The translations under genes were made by a program, and so were the position numbers. Below, piece after piece: positions 9,981-22,622 of a stretch of 64,000 nucleotides of DNA. The stretch spans positions 27,306,966-27,370,965 of the forward strand of contig CM064657.1 of the NCBI GenBank assembly GCA_032717465.1, given 5' to 3'. Origin of the DNA: Coenobita brevimanus (taxonomy: Eukaryota; Arthropoda; Malacostraca; Decapoda; Coenobitidae). Below the pieces are notes generated by a model. The model saw nothing but the letters and a program-made list of their open reading frames with translations. It ran no database searches and was not told the origin of the DNA. The first letter of the stretch is position 1; each line of letters begins with the position of its first letter.

Positions 9981-11865
9981 TAGAAGTGTTTGTGTTTTGT
10001 TAGTCAGGAGGTGGAAGTGTCTGTGCGTCAAGAGACGCTGGTGTCCTGTCTGTATGGTACCGGTATGCTGTCTTACAAAGTAGGGTGTGTCTGTATGTGC
10101 AAAGACACAGGAGTGAAAATGGGCGTATGGTCGCGGGCAAGTGTAACTCTATTTTACATGACTAACTTCTTCATTATGAGGTCTCCCCTTGGCTGAATAC
10201 TGTGTCTGGCAGTATCAAACATAAAGAAGTCATATTGCTGAATAGCTTAGCAATCTAATTACCTTATGGATAAGAGAAATGTGCGCTGATAAAGTATGTA
10301 CAAGCTACTGGTTATTCACAGACTTATCATCATCATCATAAAGAGCAACAGCAGCATTTCCATAATCACCATTATTATTTTCAAAATTATCTTAACCTTA
10401 TTTCCTACTAATCAATGCTTTGGGTCGTTACATCATAGATAGAACCTGATGTAACTAATATACTTATAAAGTAAATGACTCCCTTAAATACCGTACCCTG
10501 TATAAGTAACTCCGGGGGGGTAGTATCAATTTTACATGCATAAATAACCGGCTATTCCAAGTCTCCATTTACACACAACTGCCTCACTCCCCTAGGGGCC
10601 GATCGACCTGGCCTCCCCTTGTAAACATTATCCAACATAATTGCGTAGTTCAGCCACATAATACGTGCACCAAATATATTTACTTTTCATGACCCTCTTG
10701 CTGGGAAGGTAATTACACGGCCGCTCCTCCATACCCTCGCTCCAGCTCGGGTTTCAAGTAGATTGGCTAAAATATCATCCTTACTGTTTGTTTCACGTTT
10801 GCTTGAAAAAAAAAAAAAAGGTCTACTGAAATGCAGCATGTGTCATTCATTCATTATTATTATTATCCTCTCTTTTTTTTTTTTTTTTTATGGGTCTGCT
10901 CAGCGTATCATAGCTCAGCATAATATAAATAATGTGCAAGATAGGAAGAACATTCATATTCAGCCTAACTATTACTGCAAGCCAGGAAGCATAGGCGTTT
11001 CACCCAAGCCCCTGCAACAAAACACCGCATTCCACGAAATCACAGAATCAGGAAACAGTAAAATTCACGATGATACGGTCTAAACCAAGACAAACACGTC
11101 ATTCAGCCACTGATGACCCAAGGCAACGTTGCTCTTCCAGCAGAGACATGTGACTAATATGTTCTTAATGATGTCGATTAAAATGTACACATCACCATAA
11201 TACAGTCCATCTGCCCACGACATACAAATCATGACTCTCGCTCCCAAAACACAACCACACGCAAATGATGCCCGTCAATCTCCTCAGTAAACTGGACTCG
11301 TTTCTCTTATATTCTTGTTACCTCCAGACGATTAAATATATTCAAAACAGAGCAAGTATGCAATGGAGTTGGACTACACCACATAAATTCCAGCAATAAC
11401 GAACCCCTGACCACTAAGAGTTATGTCCATCGACTACCCCGAACAATAACAAATCCAGCCACAAGATTACAATGATTTAACATGGAAGAACTCTCATTAT
11501 GTGGCAGTTTAATTACACCACTTACACTACAGTAACAACGCTGTTCTGAACACCAAGAGTTATCCCATCGACTACTCCGAACAACAACACAGCCAGCCAC
11601 ACGATTGTTACTATGAACCCTAGAATAACTCTCTCGCAATAACGTAATAAAAAAAGTAAATATCTCAGAGGAATAAGGCACTCCAGAACACCAAGACTTA
11701 TCCCCATCGCCTACCACCAAACACCACCACCAAGCCAGCCAATCGATCGCCACACCTGCCTGATCGATCTGCAGCCACTTACCTCCCGCCACACCTGGGG
11801 GGCCGCTTCAACCAGGACAGGAATTTACGTTCGCTGAGGAAACTATGACTCATGTGAGACAGTTA
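9981..11865. other. No gene recognised; one family A fragment near 11300
   Basis: A mostly AT-rich region with an ATC trinucleotide run at 10327 and poly-A/poly-T at 10806 and 10877. Around 11300-11345 a TTCTTGTTACCTCCAGACGA piece matches the internal motif of family A. 11400-11715 contains two related blocks (AACACCAAGAGTTATCCCATCGACTA-like, near 11415, 11550 and 11690), a degenerate local repeat of about 140 bp. Confidence 0.45.
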
Positions 11866-12300
11866 GTGGGGGGAACAGGAAGGGAAGAGAAGGGGATGGA
11901 AAGGAAATGAGGGGAAAGGTGGCAAAGAGGAAGGGAGAAAGAGGGAATGGTGGAGGGGGAGGGAGAGAATAAGGAAGGGAAGGGAAGGGGAATTCGGGAA
12001 AGGATGGGGAAGAGTAGAAGGAGGGAAGGCAAGCGGGGATAGGGAAGGCAAGGGGGGGAGGGAAGGGAAGGGACGGGAAGAAAAGGGGAGAGGAGGGGAG
12101 GGGAGGGGAGGGGAAGGAAAGATGAGATCTCGAAGGGAAGAGATGGGAAAGGAAGGAAATAAAATAAAATGGAAGAAAAGGGAAGGGAAGGGAAGGGAGG
12201 GGAGGGGAGGAGAGAGAAGGGAAGAGAAAAAAAAGAATGAAAGGAAAGGAAAGGAAAGGAAGGGAAATGAAGGAAAGGAAAGGAAAGTGGGAGGGAGGAT
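11866..12300 (+). repeat. Polypurine tract (about 0.43 kb)
   Basis: Dominated by GGGAA, GGAAA and AGGGG units on plus. GGAAA pentamers repeat at 12240-12290. The Pro/Ser/Phe-rich frames on minus are compositional. Confidence 0.9.
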
Positions 12301-12547
12301 TTTTCGGCCTCCCTAACAACGTTGCCTCCCATGGAGTGGACCAGTCTATATATAGCAACATATCACTGACAAGTATGATGTTACCTTATCAAGCCAATTA
12401 CTTTCAAAGGAAAGTAGGACTCGGCGCCGAAATAAATATCACCGTACTGGCCCTCCGTTCGCTGCATTCTTTCATTTATCCCGCGCAGTTTACCTAGACG
12501 GTGACATTGTCTTTACCAGATTCCTCAGTAAGTGAAAAGGGCAATTT

Positions 12548-12640
12548 TTAACACCTTCGACCCGATAACAGTTATTTTACTTGTTTAGTTCAAGAGAGAC
12601 TGTTTGAACTGGTGAGGTTGGGAATGGCCTTTACTGCCTA
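12548..12640 (+). mobile_element. Family A MITE-like repeat, left half
   Basis: Starts at TTAA (12548-12551) with TTAACACCTTCGACCCGATA. It runs through a TTTGAACTGG block and GGAATGGCCTTTACTG, which match the family order. Right of it the sequence passes into a large (TA)n array. Confidence 0.5.
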
Positions 12641-12688
12641 TCGTAATGTATTACAATCGACTGTTAATAAAAGTAGAATATAATATAG

Positions 12689-13227
<539 letters not shown>

Positions 13228-13415
13228 TTAACCCTTTCAGACCGGAGGCGACATTTATGCTTTATTCTTGCTACCATCAGACAATTATATTCAACATAGA
13301 GATTTTTCGAACTGGAGAGATTAGATATAACCTTCATTAACCGCTTCACTATAAGGAGTCTCCCTTAAACTGCACAAAGCCGTCTGGAGGACAAAAGAAT
13401 CAGCCAATAAAAGAA
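13228..13415 (+). mobile_element. Family A MITE-like repeat
   Basis: TTAACCCTTTCAG at 13228 is followed by TTTATTCTTGCTACCATCAG, an ATTATATTCAACAT variant of the internal motif, AACTGGAGAGATTAGATATA, a second inward TTAACCGCTTCACTAT, and CCGTCTGGAGGAC near 13380. The order matches the other copies. The right terminus is degraded. Confidence 0.6.
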
Positions 13416-14240
13416 GTCAGCAGATGCAAGGGCTTCAGGGGTCGCTGAGTCGCACAGGGAATTTATATGCAATCATCTCGGAGTTGTGAGAAAAGCAAGT
13501 CACATCCAAGACTCATCCCCATGTGCCAGTGAAGCTCGGAGGTCATAACTTTACTCATGTAACATATACAGTAAAATATCCAGATCACATAAAGGCGATC
13601 CGTTTTTTTTTAAATCCCTTTCATTACTAATAATCAAGTTGTTGTTCTTTTTCCTGTGCTTGTAGTTAAACTACTCAGGATTTTCTCTGAGTCTCAACGC
13701 ATAAGCGGTGTGGAAAACTTTGCCTTTGCCTTTGCCTGCTTTCTCACTGTAAGATACAAAAACGAACCAATGACTGGAAGCCTCCAAAATTTGTCCCTGT
13801 CAAAGAAGTATTAAACAAAGAAAAAGCAAAAATTACAATTACATTTCGTTCCTTTCGACAGGCGCTGGATATACCGTATTATATTTGGAAAAAAAAGAAA
13901 AATGGGGGGCACAAGTAAATGCAACCTCAAGTATTTCATCACAAAAATCACTCTGCTTGGTAGAACGAGGATTTTAAGTTTTCATAGGGCAGTTAAAGGG
14001 TACAGTGTTAAAGAAAAGCATAAACATAGCACAATATTTATACGTTCCTTCATCGTGTTTCAGGCTGTACCAATTTTAAGACTGAATTCATAAAATGTAG
14101 TTTTGGACATACTGCTCAAGAGTAACATAAATAGACACAGTATTTACACGTTATCAAGGGTGAGGCAGGGGTGAGTGTGTTTATCCGGGAAGGACATATC
14201 TCTTATATACGGCCGCGAGGGGACGCATTTGTCTCTCACT
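13416..14240. other. No gene recognised
   Basis: AT-rich DNA with two CTTTGCC pentad-like steps near 13722. No convincing frame. Confidence 0.45.
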
Positions 14241-15570
14241 CCCTCTCCAACACTACGCTCCTCTGCGCTAACTCATTCTCTTCACCAGCCCTCCTCCATT
14301 CATCTCTCTCTCTCACCCTTACTCCTACATACGTCTCTTTTCATCCTCTCGCTGCTCTGTCTAATCTCCTTCCTTCTCTCTCTCTCTCTCTCTCTCTCTC
14401 GCTAGTCAGTTTTAACCCTATATCGCTCCTCTCATCGTAACTCTTCATTTGCTCTCCTTCTCACTTATTCTTACTTTCTCTCTCCTTCCACAGGCTACCT
14501 CTCTCTAATATCGTGCTTCCACATCCCCTTCTCATTATCATTTTTCACCAACGCAGTTTGATTTCGTTTTCATCTTTACATGTCTTACTCACATTTACAC
14601 CTACTTATTGTTTTCTACTTCATTTCAACCATCCTTCCTTCATCACCATCATCATCTCGCCTCTCTCACTTATCTTCCTTCTTTCTGGATCACTTCGCTT
14701 TCTTTATTCCTGGCGTTCCTCCCTCCTATCATTTTCTCTTCTCCTTCACTTCCTTCCATTCTTTTTGTATCCATTCTTCTCTTCTTTATATCATTTCTTC
14801 TCCCTCATCTCTCTTTATTTTCAATTTTTAACTATTCCTCTCCTCTCTTACTTCTCTCTTTCCTCGTATCCTCTCTTCTTCCTCACTCCTCTCCACTGTA
14901 TTTACTGTACATTCTTTTTGCGTTTCCTTATTCCTGGTATCCATCTGACACACATACAGCAACAGCAGCTATCTTCCACTTGGTTCCTCCAGTCTCTTCC
15001 ATCATTTCCTCCTTCACTTCTTTCCTCTCTCTTTTTGTACCCATTCTTCTCTTCCTTTGGTCCTCCCGTCTCTTCCATCATCTCCTCTTCACTCTATCTG
15101 CACTCTCATTATTTCTTTTCCTTTATTTCTCGTGTCCTTTCAATCACCTCTCTTCATTCTTTGTGCCAATTCTTTTCTTCCCTTCCGCCATGTGCCTTTC
15201 TTTTCCTTATTTGCATCTGTTCTTTTCCCCCTTTTCTAGTTATCTCCTCTTCTTCCCCATTTCTCTCCACTCCCCATTCGTGCGCATTCTTCCCTTCCAT
15301 CACCTCTTGTTGCTTCACTTCTCTTTTTCTTTTCTATTTGCACCCATTCTTCTTTCTCCTTCCGTTATTTCCTGTCGTTAATTCTCTTTCTTTTCTCTAT
15401 CTGCATCCACTCCTTTCTTCTCTTCCATCACCACCTTTCTTTACTTCTCTCTTTTCTCTATTTGCATCCATTCTTCCCTTCCAGTATCTCTTCCTGTTTC
15501 GCTTCTCTCTATTTGCGTCCATTCTTCCCCTTCCCCTTTGCTCCCTACATTTCCTCTCGCCCCTCGCTCC
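14241..15570 (+). repeat. Polypyrimidine tract (about 1.3 kb)
   Basis: C/T-rich throughout, with a (CT)n core at 14376-14401. A CATTCTTC-centred unit of very variable spacing (TTTGCATCCATTCTTCCCTT and relatives) recurs at least ten times between 14760 and 15530, suggesting an underlying degenerate tandem repeat of about 60-110 bp. The 417-residue open frame (14513-15766) is a Ser/Leu/Phe/Pro composition product. Confidence 0.85.
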
Positions 15571-16447
15571 CTCCACTCACGTCGGAACAACCCCGGGGCG
15601 TCAGGGCTTTCCCTTCTTGGGTCACAGCGCCCCTAAGGACTCCCCCGCCTCTACATTCCTTAATTATGTCTTCTCACACGGCCCGTCTGACGCCGAGAGG
15701 GCCCAAGTGGCAGGGAGGAGGCGGCTGCAACGCTCCTCCAAAGCTACTTCAACGTTTTCAACATGAGGAATGATACAAGTCGCTCCCTACCGAGTGTTTG
15801 CTCAGACAGCCGGGCAGAGCGCCAGACGAAAGTGAATAATATAAGACTGTTGGCTCAAGGGACGAGTCGTAAGCGTCAGTGAATAAAGTCCGCTGGATTA
15901 TAATCATTAACACCATTTATCTGATTAAAAGGAGGGCTCTCTGGGTCTTTCTATTCTCGTACTTATGAGAACGACAAACAATCCCGCTTTATAATTAGAG
16001 AGAAGCTTTAAAACGGCAGATTAAATATTTCACACGCATATGCAAAACAAATAACACACTTCTCTTCTCCCTCTTTACGTTCTTTATTCACAGTCGTTCC
16101 GGTTAATTATTAAAATTCTTGGAAAACTTCATACAACTGTGCCGCCAACGTGGGAGTGGAGGTCCCACCCAGAACACCGGAACACACACCAACGCGCCAT
16201 CAACGCCTCATACCATCCTAATAAACAACGGCGGGCGGTAATTTTGCACGGTAAATCAGAGGGTAGTGGGGCTGTGGCGGCCAATTATTCGCACCGACAC
16301 TACAGTACAGCAGCTGGCACGGAGACTGAGGACCTCCGTGTTGTAGGTCGCTGCCTGGGCCGCATTCTCGATGGTTTAGCAGACTTCGTGACGCTTCTTC
16401 CTCAGCGGTTTTAATAGCATATTTCACCCTAATGTTGCCTTGTATGC
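15571..16447. other. High-complexity island, no gene recognised
   Basis: Unlike its neighbours this DNA is balanced in composition and CG-containing (for example 15585-15760 and 16130-16400). No open frame matches a known family. It may hold non-coding regulatory sequence, which is an inference from composition only. Confidence 0.4.
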
Positions 16448-16556
16448 TAGTTACTTCCTCTTAATACCAAAAAAAGCCTGCATCAGTAAAATAGCTACTA
16501 CAGGATAATGAAGTTGTAATATGCAAAATAATCGCTAAGGAAGAGGTGCTACGAAG
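16448..16556. mobile_element. Family B hairpin repeat, copy 1
   Basis: The right end carries AATCGCTAAGGAAGAGGTGC, matching 16966-16990 closely. The left end (TAGTTACTTCCTCTTAATAC) is a weak inverse of it. Interpreted as a small MITE-like hairpin. Confidence 0.4.
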
Positions 16557-16721
16557 CCCTAAGTGGTACTAGAAGACAACCCCGTCCTGTGTCTTGTCTC
16601 AGGTCAAAGACACGGCACACTCACACTCCTGGTACGTCCGGGACCTTGTCAATTATTCCCCGGCTTTAAATTATAGCCCAGCGTGGCGAGAAATGGGTAA
16701 TCCCGGGGCGGTCAACGTCTT

Positions 16722-16775
16722 AATCAGGGTTGGGCGGGGCTGGGCGTGGCGGGGCGGGGTCGGGCGGGGACGGAA
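16722..16775 (+). other. G-rich GC-box-like cluster
   Basis: Six or more GGGCGG, GGGCGT or GGGGCGGGG strings in about 50 bases. The sequence resembles Sp1-type GC boxes and has the G-runs needed for a G-quadruplex. No transcription unit could be tied to it. Confidence 0.5.
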
Positions 16776-16841
16776 CCCACACACAGACTCGGCCACCTCA
16801 TGGCTTCGTGGCCCATATTCTCGTTGACTTAGGAGACTCCC

Positions 16842-16995
16842 TCAGCACCTCTTCCTTGTCAATTTATTTCTGAATTTGACACGTTAATGTAATTTTGCAT
16901 TTTATTAACAGAAGCCATGTAGGGAAAACAAAGACACACATGATAATAAAGTCGATTATGCAAAAACAAATCGCTAAGGAAGAGGTGTTGCAAAG
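16842..16995. mobile_element. Family B hairpin repeat, copy 2
   Basis: The left end GCACCTCTTCCTTGTCAATT and the right end AATCGCTAAGGAAGAGGTG are inverted relative to one another. The inner flanks (TTTTGCAT on the left, ATGCAAAA on the right) also pair. A hairpin of about 154 bp is the expected form of a MITE. Confidence 0.5.
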
Positions 16996-17295
16996 AGTCC
17001 AAAGCTCAAGAGAACAGGGTCCCGTGACACCAACACATAAATCGCACCTCAGACACAAGCCGACCCTGGGTAATGGGCGGGTCTGGGGGAGGCGGCTTAA
17101 GGTAATTACAGGTCATTACTGGCCATTGAGACATACGACCTCAAACAACTCGGGCTAAAACGGGGCATTCGTCTGTCGTCCCGGGGGGTAATGAGGTGGG
17201 GCGTGTTTGGTCAGAGAAGTAGCTATTAACAGTGTGCAGTTCAGGCCTCCTCCAACTTCTTTCACCCACCTGTTACCCCGACACCCAACTCACTC

Positions 17296-17300
<5 letters not shown>
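16996..17300. other. High-complexity island, no gene recognised
   Basis: Contains GGTAATTACAGGTCATTACT and a CCCGGGG block; AT- and GC-rich motifs are interspersed. No frame is supported. Confidence 0.35.

Positions 17301-17347
<47 letters not shown>
17301..17347. repeat. (CA)n microsatellite
   Basis: Uninterrupted CA run, followed by C/A-rich degenerate DNA to about 17550 with ACTCAC units every 20-30 bp. Confidence 0.97.
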
Positions 17348-17349
<2 letters not shown>

Positions 17350-17605
17350 CACCAACTCATTCATAAACATGCACACTAAATCCACTCACACACTCCACTC
17401 ATACGCACGTAAACTCCACCCACCTACTCACTCGTTCACACGCACGCACACTTCACCCAGGTACTCACTCACACGCCGACACACTACATCTACTCACACT
17501 CACGCACACTCTTCCGTACACGCATCCACACACTCAAATATACACGCGAACTAGTAACTGCACTCAACTACACACGAAGGAGACGATGACACACGAACAT
17601 ACAAA

Positions 17606-17730
<125 letters not shown>

Positions 17731-17916
17731 ACGGACACGAAAACTGCCTCAAATCACGACCGGAGTCATGGAGAAAGTATTTTTGGCGGTGATATGAAAT
17801 AGATGGGCAGCAGAACCCTCCCGCCTATATGCCATTCCCATTGGACCCAGGCACATTCCAGCCATTCCCAAACTATATGATTGATGACGAGGACACGCTG
17901 CAACGGCAATAATACG

Positions 17917-17941
17917 ACACACACACACACACACACACACA
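17917..17941. repeat. (AC)n microsatellite
   Basis: Short pure run. Confidence 0.95.
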
Positions 17942-18065
17942 AAGTCAACTGAGAGATGGCTGTTCTTTCTCTCTTGCATTTCTTGTTATGTCCTACTGTT
18001 CATTTGTTTAGGTACAGTGTGTCGCATCGGGAAATGGTATGAACTTAACTGAGACTCCTAGACTG

Positions 18066-18066
<1 letters not shown>

Positions 18067-18138
<72 letters not shown>
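18067..18138. repeat. (CA)n microsatellite
   Basis: Pure run of about 36 units. Confidence 0.98.
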
Positions 18139-18142
<4 letters not shown>

Positions 18143-18164
18143 AATAAAATACTGGAGAGACTGC

Positions 18165-19160
18165 TGAAATATCCTTGTCTCTGGCTATGGCTTTATTTTT
18201 TCATTTTCGTGTTTTTTGCCCGATCCGGATATTGGAAGAAAAAGTGTGAGTGGGCGACAGACAGGCACCATATCCATAAAAACAACAGAGAGAGACATTG
18301 CAAGATCTTTTGTTTTCTTGTTATGGCTTTTTTATTCCTGACAAAAAAAAAAAGGGGGGGGGGAGAAGGTCATGCCCCTTACCCATATAAAATTAATGAT
18401 ACTGCCAAATTACTCGATTTTTTGCTCTCTCTCTCTCTCTCTCTCTCTCTAAGAAGTAGTCTGTCTTTTCTACAATTTCTTCGGAAGATCAAAAATGGGG
18501 AATGAAGGTTGTGAGTGGGAGAGAGACATAACCCTTACCTTTAGAAAAAAATAAAATAAATAAAGACTGATTATGCGTCTTTCTCTTTTCTTGTAACGGC
18601 ATACTTTTCTGTTCTAAAAACTGTGTGAATGTGAAACGGTCATGCTTAACACCACAAGAGAAAAAAAAACGCAGATTTCTTTATGGCTTACTTTTACCGT
18701 ATTCTCTAGCAGGTCAGAAATGGTGAAAAAGAAGAAAAAAAGTGGAAGGTAAACTGGCACCCAGACCACAAAAGCAGACTGCCAAAATTTCTGCCTTGCT
18801 TGCTAGGGCATACTTCCTCCTTGTATTCTCCTTTTTCCTTTTGTCAGTTAAGAAATAGAAAAAATATAGTTGACTGAGTAGAACCAGCAACATAAAAACA
18901 AAATCGGGGACTATTAAAATTCCCGTCTTTCTTGTTGTATCTCAGTTTTCTTTTATCAGCAGATCGGAAATGGCAAAAAAAGAGAGAAAATTACTGAATG
19001 TGAAGAGACATAACTTAAAATCACAAAAAAGGAGGATGTTAAACTTTCACATTCTCGCTATGGCTGGCTTTTCCTTTGCTTTATCAATTTATCAGCGGAT
19101 CAGAAATGGGCAAAAAACTGAGTGGGAGTGTGAGATGGACATGGGCCCCTTCTTCCTCAG
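18165..19160 (+). repeat. Degenerate tandem array, period about 130 bp
   Basis: A recurring order of blocks is visible: TTGTTATGGCTTA(C/T), then TTATCAGCAGATCGGAAATGG, AAAAAA, GTGTGAGTGGGAG, GACATAAC and an A-rich close. ATGGC/GGGCA-type landmarks lie near 18188, 18321, 18591, 18681, 18801, 18931 and 19057. The modal spacing is 120-135 bp, with one double step and one shortened unit. The (CT)n at about 18424-18450 replaces part of one unit. Divergence between units is high, so this is an old satellite-like array, not a coding region. Confidence 0.6.
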
Positions 19161-19189
19161 ATTCCAGGGTGTCCAATAGCCACATTTCC

Positions 19190-19739
19190 TTCATTCCAAA
19201 CTGACCCGCCGCCCCCTTATGGTCCTCCAGCCCTCCATTCCAACTCGGACCCTCACTCCCTCCCTCTCTCACTCAACTTTCACTCACACTTCGCTCTTTC
19301 TCTGTCTCTGTCTGCCTCCCCCCCCCCTCTCTCTCTCTCTTTCTCACTCTTTCTGTTGTTTCAGCCTACACTGCCACTTGACGGTATTCATTTAAACTTA
19401 CTCCTGCTTAAACAGTCCTCTTTCAAGCTCCCTATATAATATGTTACCAACTGATTTAGTACTGCTTTTCACCTTCACTACAAGCATATAATTAATAAGG
19501 TAATCCTCTGTTTTAATATCTCCCTTTGTCACTGCTTTACTACCCACTTCTTCACTAAATGCTGTTACGCTTATTGTATTGTCCACCCGTATTCACAGAT
19601 TCAACTCAGCACTTTCTCTCTCTTTCACTCAATTTACTCTCACTCTCTGACTCGAATCCGCTCTTACATTACCATCCTCATTCACTGCACTTTGCACTGA
19701 AACGCTCACTCTGATTAATGTTCGTTCTCACATCCATGT

Positions 19740-19770
<31 letters not shown>

Positions 19771-20136
19771 GGTAGAACATTCACTCTCTCTATCACTCCC
19801 ATTCCATTTCCCTCCACACTGGTGTTTTTTCCATAATTCACTCTTCACCCGTGTCCCCTCTCCCCGATCTTTCAATCATTCACACAACCTATCTGCCTCC
19901 CCTCCCAACATCCATTCTCTTCCATCTCCCTTCCTTCTCTTTCAATCATTCATCAACTTCTATTACACTCTCCATCCACCTCAACTTTCCCAATATTTTT
20001 TTTGCTGTTGTTCAATCATTCATTCGCCCTGTATTCCTGTCTTCCCCTGCTACCTCTTTCATTCAGTGCCTCTAATCAGTCCTTCATAAACATACCCTGC
20101 CCTATCTTTTACAGGCATCTTTTATTCATTCATGTG

Positions 20137-20170
<34 letters not shown>

Positions 20171-20660
20171 TCCAACCAGTTACTTGCTGTTTCCTCTCAA
20201 ATATTAATTTTTTCAGCTCCAGTTTCTCTCACCAATACACACCCCATATCTCATATCTCCCCAACTTTTAATCAACATTTCCTCTTCCCTCTCTTTTTCC
20301 AACCTTCCGTTTCCCATCTTCACATTTTTCCTGACCTCCTCTCAAATTCTCATTTTTACACTTATTTCTCTCAGTCACATACATCCCTTTCCAAAAATCT
20401 CCTCTACTTCTCATCCACGTTTCCTCTCATCTCTCTCCTTCCATCTTTCCTTCTCAGTCTCTAACCTGAGCTCTCTCTGTTTCATCTATAACTGCCTCTG
20501 CATCTCCCAACTCCAACCCCGTCACCTTTCTATAATTCTCTCTCAATCATTCAAACTCCCTTCAACTTCCGCCTTCTCTCTCTTTCTCTGCCGTGACCCG
20601 GACTTCATCAGTTTCATCTGTTTCCCTGTTTCACCTGTGTCCACTATCCATGCATACTGT
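19190..20660 (+). repeat. Polypyrimidine tract (about 1.45 kb)
   Basis: C/T-rich with (CT)n cores at 19739-19764 and 20130-20170. TTCAATCATTCAT-type units recur (19868, 19940, 20011). A short non-biased segment at 19380-19610 interrupts it. Confidence 0.85.
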
Positions 20661-21071
20661 CCTATTTCCCCGTCACTTCAAATCCGTTCGACGGTATAAC
20701 CTTGAACTCTGCTATTTTCCGGCTATCAATTATTGGATATCATTCTCATATAAATAATTCCAAATACATTTACTACACCCCACCAGCTCTATTAATTTTC
20801 GATTACTAAAATATGTAACCATTGTATATCAGTCTACATAAATATTTTCACGTCCATTTACCATACCTCCATGAACTCCAATAATTTCCCACAACTAAAC
20901 CTTTTACCACTATATATCACGCCACACATATATCCCTCTCCACATCCATTCACGATAAAACCGATCTCTACTACTTACCTACTGCTAAAATATCTAGCCA
21001 TAGCAAATCACTATGAATGTACCATAATCACTGCTGTCTTCCCCATTCACTCACTCCCCTGTACACAATTA
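20661..21071. other. No gene recognised
   Basis: AT-rich. Around 20760-20930 there are three loose CCATNNACCANNCC and ACTCCAATAAT-like units, perhaps a degenerate repeat of 60-70 bp. Confidence 0.4.
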
Positions 21072-21320
21072 TTTTTCCTAATCTCCAACACCTACAAAAT
21101 CTACCCAGTTACCTCTGCACACATAATATGAACACCTTAATCTATTCCTCATTAACTCATCCAAATCCACATTAACTTATAAAGTCTGCTTCATATATTT
21201 TTCCTTATCTCCAACACCTACAAAATCTACCCAGTTACCTCTGCACACATAATATGAACACCTTAATCTATTCCTCATTAACTCATCCATATCCATATTA
21301 ACTTATAAAGTCTGCTTCAC
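21072..21320 (+). repeat. Direct tandem duplication, 126-bp unit x2
   Basis: Position x matches x+126 almost perfectly across the unit (TATTTTTCC, CTCCAACACCTACAAAATCT, through to TAAAGTCTGCTTCA). Only a handful of substitutions distinguish the two copies, so the duplication is recent compared with the surrounding degenerate repeats. Confidence 0.92.
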
Positions 21321-21754
21321 ACATTTCAGTGATCAACCTTCACTTGGTCTCTTCCTCGTTTATTTTTCCCCATCCACATTTATTTATCTTGCCATCACGT
21401 TATTAGGCAACCAACATTTCTATTGCTCATTTACTTCTCAATACCACATTCACTTTCTCCCAGCTTCACATTATCCTGATCTTAACATTTTCACTGAATT
21501 CTCTTTCCCATTCATTCAGACTTATGCCAACTCATTTATTCCATCCGCTTCACACTTTTCGGTTATCAGTACTGACTTTTACATCTCTTAGCCATTTACC
21601 CAACCTTATCTCCGTTCATTTATTTTACAGTATCTGCTCAACACCCTTCCGCTGTTAACCTACTTTTAGAGCTCTTCGTCATTCATCTATCATTATACAC
21701 ATTCATTTTTTCCCTCTCTCGGCTACCAATATCCATTCACTCACCCTTAACCCC
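21321..21754. other. No gene recognised
   Basis: Pyrimidine- and AT-biased sequence with recurring TTCATTTA and CCATTCAC words. Confidence 0.45.
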
Positions 21755-21900
21755 TTCAATCAACCTTTATTCCTTTCAATTAGACGACGTGTATTTTGTT
21801 AGATTCCTGCTATCTCCAGACGATTTTATTAATGTTAGCATGGGTTTTCAGAAATGCATGGATTAAATATAGCCACCATTTACGGGTTGTAAGATGAAAA
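21755..21900 (+). mobile_element. Family A MITE-like repeat
   Basis: TTAACCCCTTCAATC at 21755, then TTCCTGCTATCTCCAGACGA at about 21806 and TTTTATTAATG. This is the same order as other copies, ending with ATTAAATATAGCCACCATT. The right arm is missing. Confidence 0.6.
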
Positions 21901-22454
21901 AAAAATTAATAAAAGGGGCATCGTCTTGCATCCGCTCCACACCATTCATCATACGCTTCTCAACCACGCCTTGCACCACTCTACTTCTCCTCAACAAGTC
22001 ATGCTTTACACTCGCCCACACTCACCTGATCAAACTACACCCCACCACTCTACAGCCACTCAGACTACACCCCACCCCACTCCCAAGCCACTTCATTTTC
22101 GTCAGCCAACACTCCACCCAACCACTCTCTTACCCCATTACTTTACTCCACAAATTGCTCACTCTTCACTCCACCCTAAGCTCAACACGCACTCCACGTT
22201 AAATGCACTATCTCTTTCTCTCTCTGCAGCTCATCAAATTTCTTTACATACTCTCACTTCCTCCACACATATTCTTGTCACTGTGAAATGTACGAATTAT
22301 TTTGGAAGGGAATAGTCAATGTTTATACTACTGTTCCCAGCTTAGTTCTTTCATTAATTTCATGATAAATCGTTCACAATAAATACTTTGGAAAATAAAC
22401 ACACATATGTATAATTCACACTTAGCCAAACGCACACACTCCTGACCATGCACA

Positions 22455-22458
<4 letters not shown>
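21901..22458. other. C/A-rich low-complexity DNA
   Basis: CACTC, CCACC and CTCAC words dominate 21920-22200. Frames are compositional. The remainder is AT-rich without a supported gene. Confidence 0.5.
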
Positions 22459-22532
<74 letters not shown>

Positions 22533-22582
22533 CCCTTACCCACCTACCTACAACCACCCCTCTCCAACACCCACCCACCCAT

Positions 22583-22619
<37 letters not shown>
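22459..22619. repeat. Compound (CT)n(CA)n and second (CA)n microsatellite
   Basis: (CT) 22459-22493 runs directly into (AC) to about 22530. A C-rich spacer then leads to (CA) 22583-22619. Confidence 0.97.

Positions 22620-22622
<3 letters not shown>

Noticed and set aside
14513..15766. 417-residue open frame, plus strand
   Set aside because: Almost entirely Ser, Leu, Phe, Pro and Ile from a polypyrimidine tract. CT-only codons cannot form stops, so length is not evidence.
16722..16775. Promoter of a gene on plus
   Set aside because: GC boxes alone; no initiator, first exon or frame could be tied to it.
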